NCBI GenBank assembly: GCA_964246985.1
Contig: CAXTSE010000003.1
Span: 62,001 to 126,000 of the forward strand
Origin: CAXTSE01 sp964246985
GTDB taxonomy: Bacteria; Actinomycetota; Actinomycetes; Actinomycetales; Microbacteriaceae
DNA length: 64,000 nt
Direction: 5' to 3'
Shown: positions 1-8,878 of the stretch, in pieces
How the letters are laid out: each line of letters opens with the position of its first letter
Numbering within the stretch: position 1 is the first letter of the stretch
Notes under the pieces: generated by a model
What the model was told of the DNA's origin: nothing
The model's database searches: none
What the model saw: the letters and a program-made list of their open reading frames with translations, nothing else
Program-made: the position numbers and the translations under genes

Positions 1-55
1 CAAGTGCTCTCAGGTTACCGCAGGCGCTCCCGGCGGGGCTGGGAACCGGCGATCG
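1..55. other. window edge, no gene seen
   Basis: These bases lie downstream of the otsB stop codon. I see no start codon with a credible reading frame, no hairpin and no recognisable RNA here. Confidence 0.4.
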
Positions 56-847
56 TCACTGCTCGTGCACATCGCCGTCGCGGAAGGTGGCGAGGGCCGT
101 CAGCACGGCCGCGATCTGCGCGGGCCCAGCCACGCGGAACGCGGCCTCAGTCACGCCCGCTCCGCTCTTCACGCCCAGGTCGTCGGGCCGCAGCACGGCG
201 AACGCGTCCTCGTCGGTGACATCGTCGCCCGCGTAGAACACCGCATCCGCGCCGGTGTAGCGCCGCAGGTGCTCGACGGCCTCGCCCTTCGTGGTCGAGC
301 GCACCGAGAACTCGATCACGTTCTTGCCGTTGCGCACCGTGAGGCCGTCGATCTCGGCCTGGGTCTCGCTCAGCGCGACGAGGTGCGCGACCCGCGAGTT
401 GTGATCCGTCGCGAGCCGGGTGTGCAGGGCGAAGCCGGCGGGCTTCGACTCGAGCCACACGTCGTCGATCGAGTCGGCGACCTCGCCGAGCACCTCGCCC
501 AGCACGTCGACCTGCTCGAGCTCGGTCGTGTCGAGGCCGATGTGGTCGTCGGGGTCGTCGAGGCGCAGCTCGATGCCGTGCGAGCCGACCAGCAGCGTGC
601 TGTCGGGCAGATCGGTGACGTGGATGAGGCTGTCGAGCGAGCGACCGCTCACCATCGCGACGCGCGTGCGCGGCATCGCGAGCAGCCGCAGCACCGCCTC
701 GCGGGCCTCGGGGAGGGCGCGCGCGTTCTCGGGCGAGTCCACCTCGGGGGCCAGGGTTCCGTCGAAGTCGAGCGCGACGAGCAGCCGACGCTTGCGGGCC
801 AGCTCGCGCAGCGCGCCGACGAGCGCGCTCGGCAGGTGGACGCTCAC
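56..847 (-). CDS. otsB: trehalose-6-phosphate phosphatase OtsB
   Basis: A 263-aa HAD-superfamily phosphatase that removes phosphate from trehalose-6-phosphate, the second step of the OtsAB route to trehalose, in the cytosol. HAD motif I is DFDGT at residues 27-31 with nucleophile D27 and acid D29. Motif II is SGRS near 67. The motif III lysine is K187 in STTKGEA. Motif IV is GDDVTDEDAF at 207-216. Length is normal for bacterial OtsB. The GTG start overlaps the otsA stop by 4 bp (GTGA), so the gene is translationally coupled as the second gene of an otsA-otsB operon. Confidence 0.96.
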   Translation of the reverse strand: MSVHLPSALVGALRELARKRRLLVALDFDGTLAPEVDSPENARALPEAREAVLRLLAMPRTRVAMVSGRSLDSLIHVTDLPDSTLLVGSHGIELRLDDPDDHIGLDTTELEQVDVLGEVLGEVADSIDDVWLESKPAGFALHTRLATDHNSRVAHLVALSETQAEIDGLTVRNGKNVIEFSVRSTTKGEAVEHLRRYTGADAVFYAGDDVTDEDAFAVLRPDDLGVKSGAGVTEAAFRVAGPAQIAAVLTALATFRDGDVHEQ

Positions 848-2262
848 GGGGTGGCCCGCGTGGCAGCCAGCGCCGTCAGGAAGGCGGCCGACCAGTGCGC
901 CACGTCGTTGTCGCGCACCTTCTTGCGCATCGCGCGCATGCGCTTGCGGCGCTCGGGGCGCGGCATCGCGATCGCGGTGAGGATCGCATCCTTCACCCCG
1001 TCGATGTCGTGCGGGTTGATGAGCAGGGCCGATTTCAGCTCGTCGGAGGCCCCCGCGAACTCGCTCAGCACGAGCACCCCGTCCTCGTCCTTGCGGGCGG
1101 CCACGTACTCCTTGGCGACCAGGTTCATGCCGTCGCGCAGCGCGGTGACGAGCATGACGTCGGCGGCGAGGTAGAGCGCGGCCATCTCCTCGCGCGGGAA
1201 CCCGTGATGCAGATAGCTGACCGCCTGGTGGCTGATCGTGCCGTAGTCGCCGTTGATGCGGCCGACGGTCTGCTCGATCTCGTCCCGCAGCTGCGCGTAC
1301 GCCTCGACCCGCTCGCGACTCGGGCTCGCCACCTGCACGAGCGTGACGTCCTCGACGGCCAGGCCGCCATCCGCCAGCAGCTCGCCGTACGCCTTCAGTC
1401 GGTGCCCGATGCCCTTCGTGTAGTCGAGCCTGTCGACGCCGAGCATGATCGTCTTCGGGTTGCCCAGGTCATGGCGGATCTGCTCGGCACGCGCCTGCAC
1501 CGCGGGCGTCTGCGCCAGCGTCTCGAACCCGTCCACGTCGATCGAGATCGGGAACGCCTGCGCGATGACCCGGCGCGGCGCCTGACCCCGCACCGGCACC
1601 TCGATGACGGGACCCTTCGTGGTGTAGCCGTAGAGCCTCCGCACCGCGCGCGTGAAGTTGCCCGCGTCGGCCACCCGCTGGAACCCGATCACGTCCGCCC
1701 CGAGCAGGCCCTCGACGATCTGCAGGCGCCAGGGCAGCTGCGAGAAGATGCCGTATGCCGGGAACGGGATGTGGTTGAAGAACCCGATGACCAGATCCGG
1801 TCGCGCCTCCCGCAGCATGCGGGGCACGAGCTGGAGCTGGTAGTCCTGCACCCAGACGGTGGCGCCGTGCGCCGAGATGCGCGCCGCCGCATCCGCGAAC
1901 CGCTGGTTCACGGCGACGTAGCTGTCCCACCAGACCCGGTGGTAGCCCGGTTGGGCGATGACGTCGTGGTAGAGCGGCCACAGGGTGTCGTTGCTGAAGC
2001 CCTCGTAGTAGAGCTCGAGATCCTCGTCGCTGAGGGGCACCGGCACGATGCGGATGCCGTCCCAGTCGAACGCCCCGAGCTCCAGGTCAGGCTGGCCGGC
2101 CCAGCCGACCCAGGCGCCCTCGGCGGCGCGCATGACCGGCTCGAGCGCCGTGACCAACCCGCCCGGTGACGGCTTCCACGAGGAGTGACCGTCACCGTCG
2201 ATCACATGATCGACCGGAAGGCGGTTGGAGACGACGACGAATGAGTACTGCTCGTCGTCCAT
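844..2262 (-). CDS. otsA: trehalose-6-phosphate synthase OtsA
   Basis: A 472-aa GT20 glycosyltransferase that makes trehalose-6-phosphate from a nucleotide-glucose donor and glucose-6-phosphate. Visible family motifs are the N-terminal SNRLPV, WVGWAG, FFNHIPFP, RLDYTKGI (donor-site Arg and Lys) and DGMNLVAKEY. The usual HDYHL motif reads QDYQL, a substitution I recall as common in actinobacterial OtsA. It is the first gene of the otsAB operon and divergent from the TIM-barrel gene at 2374. No Shine-Dalgarno is visible; a -10-like TACCGT lies 6 nt before the ATG, so the mRNA is probably leaderless. Confidence 0.96.
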   Translation of the reverse strand: MDDEQYSFVVVSNRLPVDHVIDGDGHSSWKPSPGGLVTALEPVMRAAEGAWVGWAGQPDLELGAFDWDGIRIVPVPLSDEDLELYYEGFSNDTLWPLYHDVIAQPGYHRVWWDSYVAVNQRFADAAARISAHGATVWVQDYQLQLVPRMLREARPDLVIGFFNHIPFPAYGIFSQLPWRLQIVEGLLGADVIGFQRVADAGNFTRAVRRLYGYTTKGPVIEVPVRGQAPRRVIAQAFPISIDVDGFETLAQTPAVQARAEQIRHDLGNPKTIMLGVDRLDYTKGIGHRLKAYGELLADGGLAVEDVTLVQVASPSRERVEAYAQLRDEIEQTVGRINGDYGTISHQAVSYLHHGFPREEMAALYLAADVMLVTALRDGMNLVAKEYVAARKDEDGVLVLSEFAGASDELKSALLINPHDIDGVKDAILTAIAMPRPERRKRMRAMRKKVRDNDVAHWSAAFLTALAATRATP

Positions 2263-2268
2263 GCCCTC

Positions 2269-2274
2269 ACGGTA
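2269..2274 (-). promoter_or_regulatory. -10 hexamer of leaderless otsA promoter
   Basis: TACCGT on the minus strand, with six bases between it and the otsA ATG. Transcription would start at the start codon. No convincing -35 was seen. Confidence 0.45.
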
Positions 2275-2360
2275 TCAGGGGCGCCAACCGCTCGGGCGCC
2301 CGCTCCGAACCCCCTGACGCGCGTCGTCGCCGACGTCACCCGCCCGACACATCGGCACGT

Positions 2361-2366
2361 TAGGTT
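2361..2366 (+). promoter_or_regulatory. -10 hexamer of the 2374 gene
   Basis: TAGGTT followed by seven bases and then ATG, with no ribosome binding site. It fits a leaderless transcript. Confidence 0.45.
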
Positions 2367-2373
2367 AACCGGA

Positions 2374-3246
2374 ATGATCTCCATCGGCATGAGCACCTCC
2401 TGCGTCTTCCCCCAGGGAGTCGAGGCCGCATTCAAGGTCGGCAGGCAGGCCGGCTACGACGGCATCGAGGTCATGGTGAGCGGTGACGTGCTCACCCAGA
2501 ACGCCACCGCGCTGCTCGACTTCAGCCAGAAGTACTCGATGCCCGTGCTCGCGATCCACGCGCCCGTACTGCTGCTCACCTCCAACGTCTGGGGGCGGGA
2601 TGCGGCGGTCAAGCTCGAGAAGTCGGCCGAGCTCGCGGCGGCGGTCGGCGCACGCTCCGTGGTGGTCCACCCGCCGTTCCGCTGGCAGACCGAGTACGCC
2701 GCGAACTTCGAGCGCATCATCCGCAAGGTCGGCACCGAGACCGGCATCGAGATGTGCGTCGAGAACATGTTCCCGTGGAGCGTCGGCGGCAAGAGCATGA
2801 AGGCCTACGCACCGAGCCCCGACCCGCTCGACCTCGACGTCGATCACATGACCCTCGACTTCTCGCACGCCTCGCTCTCGGGCCGCGACTCTCTGGAATT
2901 CGCCATGGCGATGGGGCCGAGGCTCCGCCACATCCACCTCTGCGACGGCACCAAGTCGGCCGCGCAGGGCAACATGTTCGACGAGCACCTGGTGCCGGGA
3001 CGCGGCACGCAGCCGGTGGCCGAGACGCTCAAGTTCCTGGGTGAGAGCGGATGGGACGGCCAGATCGTCGCCGAGGTCGTCACCCACAAGGTGCGCGACC
3101 CGAAGAAGAAGCTGGCCATGCTCATCGAGACGGTCGCATTCGCCCGCGAGCACCTGGGCCAGGATCACGCGGTCCGCGAGCCTCTGCCGGCGCAGGCCGG
3201 GGAGCGTAACGCACGTCGCGCGATGCGCAAGGCCGCGCGCTCCTGA
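2374..3246 (+). CDS. sugar phosphate isomerase/epimerase family protein (TIM barrel)
   Basis: A 290-aa protein of the xylose-isomerase-like/AP endonuclease 2 TIM-barrel family. Likely divalent-metal ligands sit in the usual places: HAPV (about 65), HPPF (about 103), the Glu of CVENMF, LDFSHAS, HIHLCDG and HLVPGRG. The HLVPGRG segment is typical of the sugar isomerase and inosose-type members rather than endonuclease IV. The last 25 residues are basic and probably disordered. The substrate cannot be told from sequence. It is divergent from otsA; two small membrane-protein genes follow on the same strand. Confidence 0.85.
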   Translation: MISIGMSTSCVFPQGVEAAFKVGRQAGYDGIEVMVSGDVLTQNATALLDFSQKYSMPVLAIHAPVLLLTSNVWGRDAAVKLEKSAELAAAVGARSVVVHPPFRWQTEYAANFERIIRKVGTETGIEMCVENMFPWSVGGKSMKAYAPSPDPLDLDVDHMTLDFSHASLSGRDSLEFAMAMGPRLRHIHLCDGTKSAAQGNMFDEHLVPGRGTQPVAETLKFLGESGWDGQIVAEVVTHKVRDPKKKLAMLIETVAFAREHLGQDHAVREPLPAQAGERNARRAMRKAARS

Positions 3247-3288
3247 GCCGCGTTCGCTACCGTTGACGCTGACCGTCACGGAGGCATC

Positions 3289-3465
3289 ATGCGCAAGTTC
3301 ATCCTCAATTCCAGCATCATCAGCTCGCTCTTCGGAGCCGTCGGACTCGCCAAGACCAGCAGGCAGGGTCCCCGTGACTGGCGCCTCATTCTGATGTGGG
3401 TGAGCTGGGCGGCCACCGTGGCGATCGCCGTCGGCACGGTCATCGAGCAGTCGAAGGAGGACTGA
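3289..3465 (+). CDS. small membrane protein (58 aa)
   Basis: A 58-residue reading frame beginning MRKFILNSS and ending QSKED. Residues 34-53 (ILMWVSWAATVAIAVGTVI) form one likely transmembrane helix; the N-terminal half is weakly amphipathic. The ATG follows GGAGGCATC, and the stop is 2 bp before the next start, so it is co-transcribed with the 128-aa protein downstream. I recognise no family. Codon use matches the neighbours. Confidence 0.7.
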   Translation: MRKFILNSSIISSLFGAVGLAKTSRQGPRDWRLILMWVSWAATVAIAVGTVIEQSKED

Positions 3466-3467
3466 CC

Positions 3468-3854
3468 ATGAACTTCGGATTCGGCGGTGGTCACCGCGTG
3501 ATCGAGGCACTGTGGGCGATCGGATCGTTCGCCGTGGGCCTCGTGTTCTTCCTCGTCTGGGTCGGGATCCTGATCCTGCTGGTGCGCTTCCTCGTCATCG
3601 GCACGCGCGCTGCCAAGTTCTACCTCTCGTCGAACGGGCAGCACTCCGGTCTGCTCGGGTCGAACCCGGCTCCGACCTCTCCGTCCGCACCTGCGTCGGC
3701 ACCGGCTGAGACCACGACGGCCGCTTCCGCCGAGCCCGCGGCTCCGACCGAGCCCTCGGCTCCGACCGTGACCTCGCCGACCCCGCCGTCCGCGCCGCGC
3801 GTCTCGACCAAGCCCCGCACACCGAAGACGCCGCCGACTCCCCCGACCGTCTAG
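3468..3854 (+). CDS. membrane protein with Pro/Thr/Ala-rich tail
   Basis: A 128-aa protein. One strongly hydrophobic segment (about residues 15-45) is followed by a low-complexity tail rich in Pro, Ala, Thr and Ser from about residue 63 to the end. I chose the ATG at 3468 because AAGGAGG lies 8-14 bases upstream; the frame is open further upstream but lacks a ribosome site there. The tail probably lies outside the membrane as a flexible wall-spanning region. The function is unknown. It is the second gene of a two-gene unit with the 58-aa membrane protein. Confidence 0.75.
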   Translation: MNFGFGGGHRVIEALWAIGSFAVGLVFFLVWVGILILLVRFLVIGTRAAKFYLSSNGQHSGLLGSNPAPTSPSAPASAPAETTTAASAEPAAPTEPSAPTVTSPTPPSAPRVSTKPRTPKTPPTPPTV

Positions 3855-3862
3855 ACCCGGAT

Positions 3863-4567
3863 CTAGGTCAGGAAGCCGCGGAGCAGCGCGGCCGAGCCCT
3901 CCAGGTGCTCGGCCATCGCATCCGCCGCGGCCTGATCGTCGCCACTGAGGATCGCCATCACGATCCGCTCGTGCTGGCGATTCGAGTGCTCGATGTTGCG
4001 CGGCAGCAGCGGGAAGCTGTCGAGCAGCTCGTTGACGCGCGACCGGTTGTCGGCGAGCAGCGTGACAAGCGACGGCACGCCGACGATCTCGGCGACCGTG
4101 AGGTGCAGGCGCGAGTCGAGCCGGCGGTAGTCCTCGGCGGATGCGGCGGCCACCTCGCCGAGGCGCGTCCAGAGCGCGCTGCGGGCCTCGCCGTCGAGGG
4201 TGCGGACGGCCGCGGCGCGCGCCGCCCCCACCTCGAGGATCTCGCGGAGCCCGAGCAGGTCCTCGAGCTCGGCCGCCGACGGAGGCGCCGCCGGCGCGAC
4301 GGGCGGCGCGGGCAGCGGGTCGCTCACGAACGTGCCCCCGTACCGCCCGCGTCGCGACACGAGGAACCCGGTGTCGGCCAGCTCCCGGATCGCCTCGCGG
4401 ACTGTGTCGCGGCTCACCGAGAAGCGCACCGCGAGGTCGCGTTCCGACGGCAGCGCCTCCCCCGGCGGCACCACACCGAGCCGGATGGTCTGCATGAGCC
4501 GGGCGGTGGTGTCCTCGAGGGAGTTGCCGCTCCGCACCGGGCGGAAGACGGCGTCGTCGAGACTCAC
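3863..4567 (-). CDS. GntR-family regulator (FadR/FCD subfamily)
   Basis: A 234-aa regulator. The N-terminal winged helix-turn-helix (about 20-80) includes the typical PPGEALPSERDLAVRF and SRDTVREAIREL segments. The C-terminal FCD ligand-binding domain (about 100-225) carries the His/Asp residues (DSRLHLTV, RQHERIV) that usually bind a metal and a carboxylate ligand. It is the last gene of the catabolic operon that starts at 8878, overlapping the SDR gene by 4 bp, so it probably controls the operon and the divergent permease and senses a pathway acid. Confidence 0.9.
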   Translation of the reverse strand: MSLDDAVFRPVRSGNSLEDTTARLMQTIRLGVVPPGEALPSERDLAVRFSVSRDTVREAIRELADTGFLVSRRGRYGGTFVSDPLPAPPVAPAAPPSAAELEDLLGLREILEVGAARAAAVRTLDGEARSALWTRLGEVAAASAEDYRRLDSRLHLTVAEIVGVPSLVTLLADNRSRVNELLDSFPLLPRNIEHSNRQHERIVMAILSGDDQAAADAMAEHLEGSAALLRGFLT

Positions 4568-5340
4568 AGAGGCGTGACGTAGGCCGAGCTGATGCCGCCG
4601 TCGACCAGGAAGGTCGAGGCCGTGATGAACGAGGCGTCGTCGCTTGCGAGGAAGGCGACCGCGGCCGCGAGCTCCTCCGGCTCGGCGAACCGGCCGACCG
4701 GCACGTGGACGAGCCGACGGGCGGCGCGCTCGGGGTCCTTGGCGAAGAGCTCCTTGAGCAGCGGGGTGTTGACCGGGCCGGGGCAGAGCGCGTTGACGCG
4801 GATCCCCTGGCGGGCGAACTGCACGCCGAGCTCGCGCGTCATCGCCAGCACTCCTCCCTTGGAGGCGGTGTACGAGATCTGCGAGGTCGCGCTTCCGAGC
4901 ACGGCGACGAACGACGCGGTGTTGATGATCGATCCGCTGCCCGCCGGCACCATGTGCCGCAGCGCCGCGCGCGAGCAGAGGTAGACGCTCGTGAGGTTGA
5001 CGAGCTGCACCCGGTCCCAGGCGTCGAGCTCGGTGGTCTCGATCGAGTCGTCCTCGGGCGGCGAGATGCCCGCGTTGTTGAAGGCGATGTCGACGCTGCC
5101 GTAGGTCGACGCGGCGGTGTCGAACAGCGCATCCACCTGGTCCTTGTCGGTGACGTCGACCGGAACATAGAGTCCGCCGACCGCGGCCGCCGCCGCCTCG
5201 CCGCGCGCGGTGTCGACGACGTCGCCGATGACGACCTTCGCGCCCTCGGCGGCGAAGCGCGTCGCGGTGGCGAAGCCGATACCCCCGGTGCCGCCGGTGA
5301 TGACGGCGACTTTTCCGGCGAGGCGCTGGGTGAGATCCAT
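4564..5340 (-). CDS. SDR-family NAD(P)-dependent alcohol dehydrogenase
   Basis: A 258-aa classical short-chain dehydrogenase. The cofactor motif TGGTGGIG is at 15-22, with D40 after the second strand favouring NAD. NNAG is at 88-91, and the catalytic Ser143, Tyr157 and Lys161 are present. The start is the ATG at 5340, where homology to the family begins. The gene lies between the aldehyde dehydrogenase and gntR in one operon. Inference: it oxidises the hydroxyl of a gamma-glutamyl amino alcohol to the aldehyde, the step that PuuB performs on a terminal amine in putrescine catabolism. Confidence 0.88.
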   Translation of the reverse strand: MDLTQRLAGKVAVITGGTGGIGFATATRFAAEGAKVVIGDVVDTARGEAAAAAVGGLYVPVDVTDKDQVDALFDTAASTYGSVDIAFNNAGISPPEDDSIETTELDAWDRVQLVNLTSVYLCSRAALRHMVPAGSGSIINTASFVAVLGSATSQISYTASKGGVLAMTRELGVQFARQGIRVNALCPGPVNTPLLKELFAKDPERAARRLVHVPVGRFAEPEELAAAVAFLASDDASFITASTFLVDGGISSAYVTPL

Positions 5341-5347
5341 GGGAGTC

Positions 5348-6706
5348 CTAACTGGCGAAGAAGACGTTCTTGGTGTCGGTGAAGGCGAGAGCGGCATCCG
5401 GACCGAGCTCGCGCCCGAGGCCCGACTGCTTGGCCCCGCCGAAGGGGGTCGTGTAGCGCACGGACGAGTGCGAGTTGACGCTGAGGGTGCCCGACTCGAT
5501 GCCGCGGGCGACGCGGATCGCGCGGCCGAGGTCGCGGGTCCAGATCGATCCCGAGAGGCCGTACACGCTGTCGTTGGCGAGCGCGATCGCGTCGGCCTCG
5601 TCGTCGAACGGCAGGACGCTGACGACCGGACCGAAGATCTCGTCGACCGCGACGCGTGCGGTGCGCGACTCGGGCAGCAGGACGGTCGGCGGCATCCAGT
5701 AGCCGGGGCCGTCGGGGGCGGTGCCGCGGAACGCCACGGGGGTGCCGTCGTCGAGGAAGGACTCCACGGAGTCACGGTGCGCGGCCGAGACGAGGGGACC
5801 CATCTGGGTCTCCTCGTGGGCGGGGCTGCCCACCGTGAAGCCGGTCACAGCGGGCTCCAGCAACTCGAGGAACCTGTCGAAGACACTGCGCTCGACCAGG
5901 ATCCGGCTGCGGGCGCAGCAGTCCTGGCCCGCGTTGTCGAAGACGGCTCCGGGCGCGGTCGCCGCCGCCGTCTCGAGGTCCGAGTCGGCGAAGACGACGT
6001 TGGCGCTCTTGCCGCCGAGCTCGAGGGTGACGGGCTTCACCTGCGCCGCGCATCCGGCCGCCACCTGCGCGCCGACGGCCGTCGACCCGGTGAAGACGAC
6101 CTTCCGCACGTTCTCGTGCGTGACGAAGCGCTCCCCCACGACCGAGCCGCGGCCGGGCAGCACCTGGAACAGGTGCTCGGGCAACCCGGATTCGAGGGCC
6201 AGCTCGCCGAGGCGCATCGCGGTGAGCGGGGTCCAGTCGGCGGGCTTGAGCAGCACGGCGTTGCCGGCGGCGAGCGCCGGCGCGAATCCCCAGGAGGCGA
6301 TCGTCATCGGGAAGTTCCACGGCACGATCACGCCGACCACGCCGAGCGGCTCGTGGAACGTGACGTCCATGCCGCCGGCGACGGGGATCTGCTGGCCGAT
6401 CAGGCGCTCGGGCGCACCGGCGTAGTAGTGGAGCACATCGCGCACGTGCCCCGCCTCCCAGCGGGCCGACCCGATGGGGTGGCCGGAGTTCAGCACCTCG
6501 AGCTGCGCGAGCTCCTCGACGTGCTCGTCGACCGTGGTGGCGAAGCGCCGCAGCGCCGTCGCGCGGTCGGCCGGGGCGAGGGCCGCCCAGGATCGCTGCG
6601 CGGTCATCGCGCGGACGACCGCCTCATCCACCTGCTCCAGGCTGGTGTGCTCGACGTCGCGGATGACCGTCTCGTCGGACGGGTTGATCAGGGTGGTGGA
6701 GCTCAT
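5348..6706 (-). CDS. aldehyde dehydrogenase (PuuC-like)
   Basis: A 452-aa NAD(P)-dependent aldehyde dehydrogenase. PWNFP is at 129-133 with the oxyanion Asn131. FTGSTAVG is near 205. LELGGKS carries the general base E229. The catalytic cysteine is C263 in GQDCC, and EIFGPV is near 365. It overlaps the gamma-glutamyl hydrolase gene by 4 bp. By context it oxidises a gamma-glutamyl-aminoaldehyde to the acid, as PuuC does. It is slightly shorter than typical family members (about 480-495 aa) but has all catalytic parts. Confidence 0.92.
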   Translation of the reverse strand: MSSTTLINPSDETVIRDVEHTSLEQVDEAVVRAMTAQRSWAALAPADRATALRRFATTVDEHVEELAQLEVLNSGHPIGSARWEAGHVRDVLHYYAGAPERLIGQQIPVAGGMDVTFHEPLGVVGVIVPWNFPMTIASWGFAPALAAGNAVLLKPADWTPLTAMRLGELALESGLPEHLFQVLPGRGSVVGERFVTHENVRKVVFTGSTAVGAQVAAGCAAQVKPVTLELGGKSANVVFADSDLETAAATAPGAVFDNAGQDCCARSRILVERSVFDRFLELLEPAVTGFTVGSPAHEETQMGPLVSAAHRDSVESFLDDGTPVAFRGTAPDGPGYWMPPTVLLPESRTARVAVDEIFGPVVSVLPFDDEADAIALANDSVYGLSGSIWTRDLGRAIRVARGIESGTLSVNSHSSVRYTTPFGGAKQSGLGRELGPDAALAFTDTKNVFFAS

Positions 6707-7533
6707 GCTCGGGCCTTCCGGTAGTCGCGGGCCGCGTCGACCAGGCCGGCGAACAGACGCACGTCGCCGCCCTCGAGCCCGATCACGTCCTCCTCGGGGT
6801 GCCACTGCACCGCGACCCCGAACGGCACGGAGTCGAGCTCGACCGCCTGCACGACGCCGTCGTCGCTGCGAGCAGTCACGCGCAGTCCGTCTCCGAGCGC
6901 GTCCACGGCCTGATGGTGGTAGCTCTTCACCGGCAGGGCTGCGCCGACCAGCTCGCCGACGCGCGAGTCGGCATCGATGTCGACCTCGTTGACGCTGAAC
7001 ACCCCGCCCCCCGCGTTGTAGCGGGCGCTGCCCACGACGTCCGGGAGGTGCTGCACGAGGGTGCCGCCGCGGGTCACGTTGAGCATCTGGAGGCCCCGGC
7101 AGATGCCGAGGAACGGCAGCTCCCTGTCGATGGCGGCAGCCAGCAAGGCGTCCTCCCAGTCGTCGCGATAGGGGGTGGGAGCGTCGGTCTCGGGGTGCGG
7201 CGTCTGGCCGTAGCGCTCGGGCTGCACGTCGCGTCCGCCGGTGACGATCAGCCCGTCGAGGCGGTCGAGCACGGCCGCGACGGCTGCCGCGTCGGCGGGC
7301 TGCGGGGGCAGCAGCACGGCGATGCCGCCCGCCGCGGTCACAGCGTCGAGGTACACACCGGGCAGGAACGAGGCCTCCACGTCCCACACGCCGGTCTGGG
7401 CCTGCTGGCGGTAGGTGGTGAGGCCGATGATGACCGGCTCCAGCGAAGGGGCGCGACCGCGCTCGTGCCCCGGAGCGGCAGTGCGCCGCAGGAGCGGCGG
7501 CGCACCAGAAGGCTCAGAATCGTTCGAAGCCAC
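6703..7533 (-). CDS. gamma-glutamyl hydrolase, class I amidotransferase-like (PuuD/peptidase C26)
   Basis: A protein of about 276 aa of the PuuD family that cleaves gamma-glutamyl amides to free glutamate. Catalytic residues are visible: nucleophile C145 in LGICRGLQ, and H245 with the acid in QWHPEED. TGGRDVQP (98-105) and SYHHQAVD are also family hallmarks. The start is uncertain: the GTG at 7533 with GGGAG upstream gives 20 bp overlap with the ligase gene, but the conserved part begins only at VIIGLTTY, about residue 34. It sits between the ligase and aldehyde dehydrogenase genes, matching the last step of a glutamylation pathway. Confidence 0.9.
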   Translation of the reverse strand: MASNDSEPSGAPPLLRRTAAPGHERGRAPSLEPVIIGLTTYRQQAQTGVWDVEASFLPGVYLDAVTAAGGIAVLLPPQPADAAAVAAVLDRLDGLIVTGGRDVQPERYGQTPHPETDAPTPYRDDWEDALLAAAIDRELPFLGICRGLQMLNVTRGGTLVQHLPDVVGSARYNAGGGVFSVNEVDIDADSRVGELVGAALPVKSYHHQAVDALGDGLRVTARSDDGVVQAVELDSVPFGVAVQWHPEEDVIGLEGGDVRLFAGLVDAARDYRKARA

Positions 7534-8878
7534 GCACGCGCTCCCAGTCGGTGACGGCGGCGTCGTAGGCCTTGAGCTCGACGGCGGCGTTGTTGAGGTA
7601 GTGGTCGACGACCTCGTCGCCGAAGACCTCGCGGGCGATGGTCGACTCACGGAACAGCTCGGCGGCCTCGCGCAGCGTCGTCGGCACGGTCGGCGCACCC
7701 GATCCGTAGGCGTTCCCGACGAACATCGGCTCGAGCTCCAGCTCGTTCTCGATGCCGTACAGGCCGCCTGCGATGATCGCCGCGACGGCGAGGTAGGGGT
7801 TCACATCGCCGCCGGGCACGCGGTTCTCGACCCGGAGTCCGTCCCCGTGGCCGACCACCCGCAGCGCGCAGGTGCGGTTGTCGAGACCCCAGGCGATCGC
7901 GGTCGGCGCGAAGCTGCCCTCCACGTAGCGCTTGTAGCTGTTGATGTTGGGCGCGAAGAACAGTGTGAACTCCCGCAGGGTGGCCAGCAGTCCCGCGGTC
8001 CAGTGCTCCATCATCTTCGAGAACCCGTGGTCGAGGTCGCCCGCCATGACGGCGCCGTCCGTCTCGTGGCGCACCGAGAGGTGGATGTGGCAGCTGTTGC
8101 CCTCGCGCTCGTTGTACTTGGCCATGAAGGTCAGCGACTTGCCGTGCGCGTCCGCGATCTCCTTCGCGCCGTTCTTGTAGATCACGTGGTTGTCGCAGGT
8201 GGCGAGCGCCTCGGTGTAGCGGAACGCGATCTCCTGCTGCCCGAAGTTGCACTCGCCCTTGACGCCCTCGCAGTACATCCCGGCGCCCTCCATGCCGAGG
8301 CGGATGTCGCGCAGCAGCGGCTCCATGCGGGTGGAGGCGAGCAGGGCGTAGTCGATGTTGTAGTCGGATGCGGGGGTCAGCCCCGTGTACCCCTTGCCCC
8401 ATGCCTCGCGGAAGCTGTCGTCGAAGACGATGAACTCGAGCTCGGTGCCGACGAACGCCTGGAGGCCGCGCTCGGCGAGACGCGCGAGCTGGGTCTTGAG
8501 CACCTCGCGAGGCGCCGGGGCGACGGGCACATCGGACGTACTGGTGAGGTCGGCGATCACCAGCGCCGTGCCGGGCAGCCACGGGATGAGTCGCAGCGAG
8601 TCGAAGTCGGGGTGCAGCACCATGTCGCCGTAGCCGGTCTCCCAGCTCGAGATGGCGTAGCCGTCGACGGTGTTCATCTCGACGTCGACCGCGAGGAGGT
8701 AGTTGCAGGCCTCGGCGCCGTGCTTCTGCACCTCGTCCTGGAACAGCCGCGCCGAGACGCGCTTGCCGACGAGACGCCCCTGCATGTCGGGCAGCGCGAC
8801 GATCACCGTGTCTATCTCGCGCGCGTCGATCATGCGGTTGAGCTCGTCGATCTCGAGGTTGCCGGAACGCACGCCCAT
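7514..8878 (-). CDS. glutamine-synthetase-like gamma-glutamyl-amine ligase (GlnA3/GlnA4/PuuA type)
   Basis: A 454-aa member of the glutamine synthetase superfamily, type I fold, ATP-dependent ligation of glutamate to an amine. Motifs seen: GTELEF (metal Glu), GECNFGQQEI, HIHLS, and NSYKRYVEGSF followed by ALRVVG and ENRVPGGDVNPY. It lacks the length and context of housekeeping glutamine synthetase. The start is the ATG at 8878 with AAGGAGC upstream. It is the first gene of the operon. The ethanolamine-type permease next door and the SDR gene suggest the substrate is an amino alcohol, as reported for Streptomyces coelicolor GlnA4, rather than putrescine. The substrate is inference. Confidence 0.92.
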   Translation of the reverse strand: MGVRSGNLEIDELNRMIDAREIDTVIVALPDMQGRLVGKRVSARLFQDEVQKHGAEACNYLLAVDVEMNTVDGYAISSWETGYGDMVLHPDFDSLRLIPWLPGTALVIADLTSTSDVPVAPAPREVLKTQLARLAERGLQAFVGTELEFIVFDDSFREAWGKGYTGLTPASDYNIDYALLASTRMEPLLRDIRLGMEGAGMYCEGVKGECNFGQQEIAFRYTEALATCDNHVIYKNGAKEIADAHGKSLTFMAKYNEREGNSCHIHLSVRHETDGAVMAGDLDHGFSKMMEHWTAGLLATLREFTLFFAPNINSYKRYVEGSFAPTAIAWGLDNRTCALRVVGHGDGLRVENRVPGGDVNPYLAVAAIIAGGLYGIENELELEPMFVGNAYGSGAPTVPTTLREAAELFRESTIAREVFGDEVVDHYLNNAAVELKAYDAAVTDWERVRGFERF

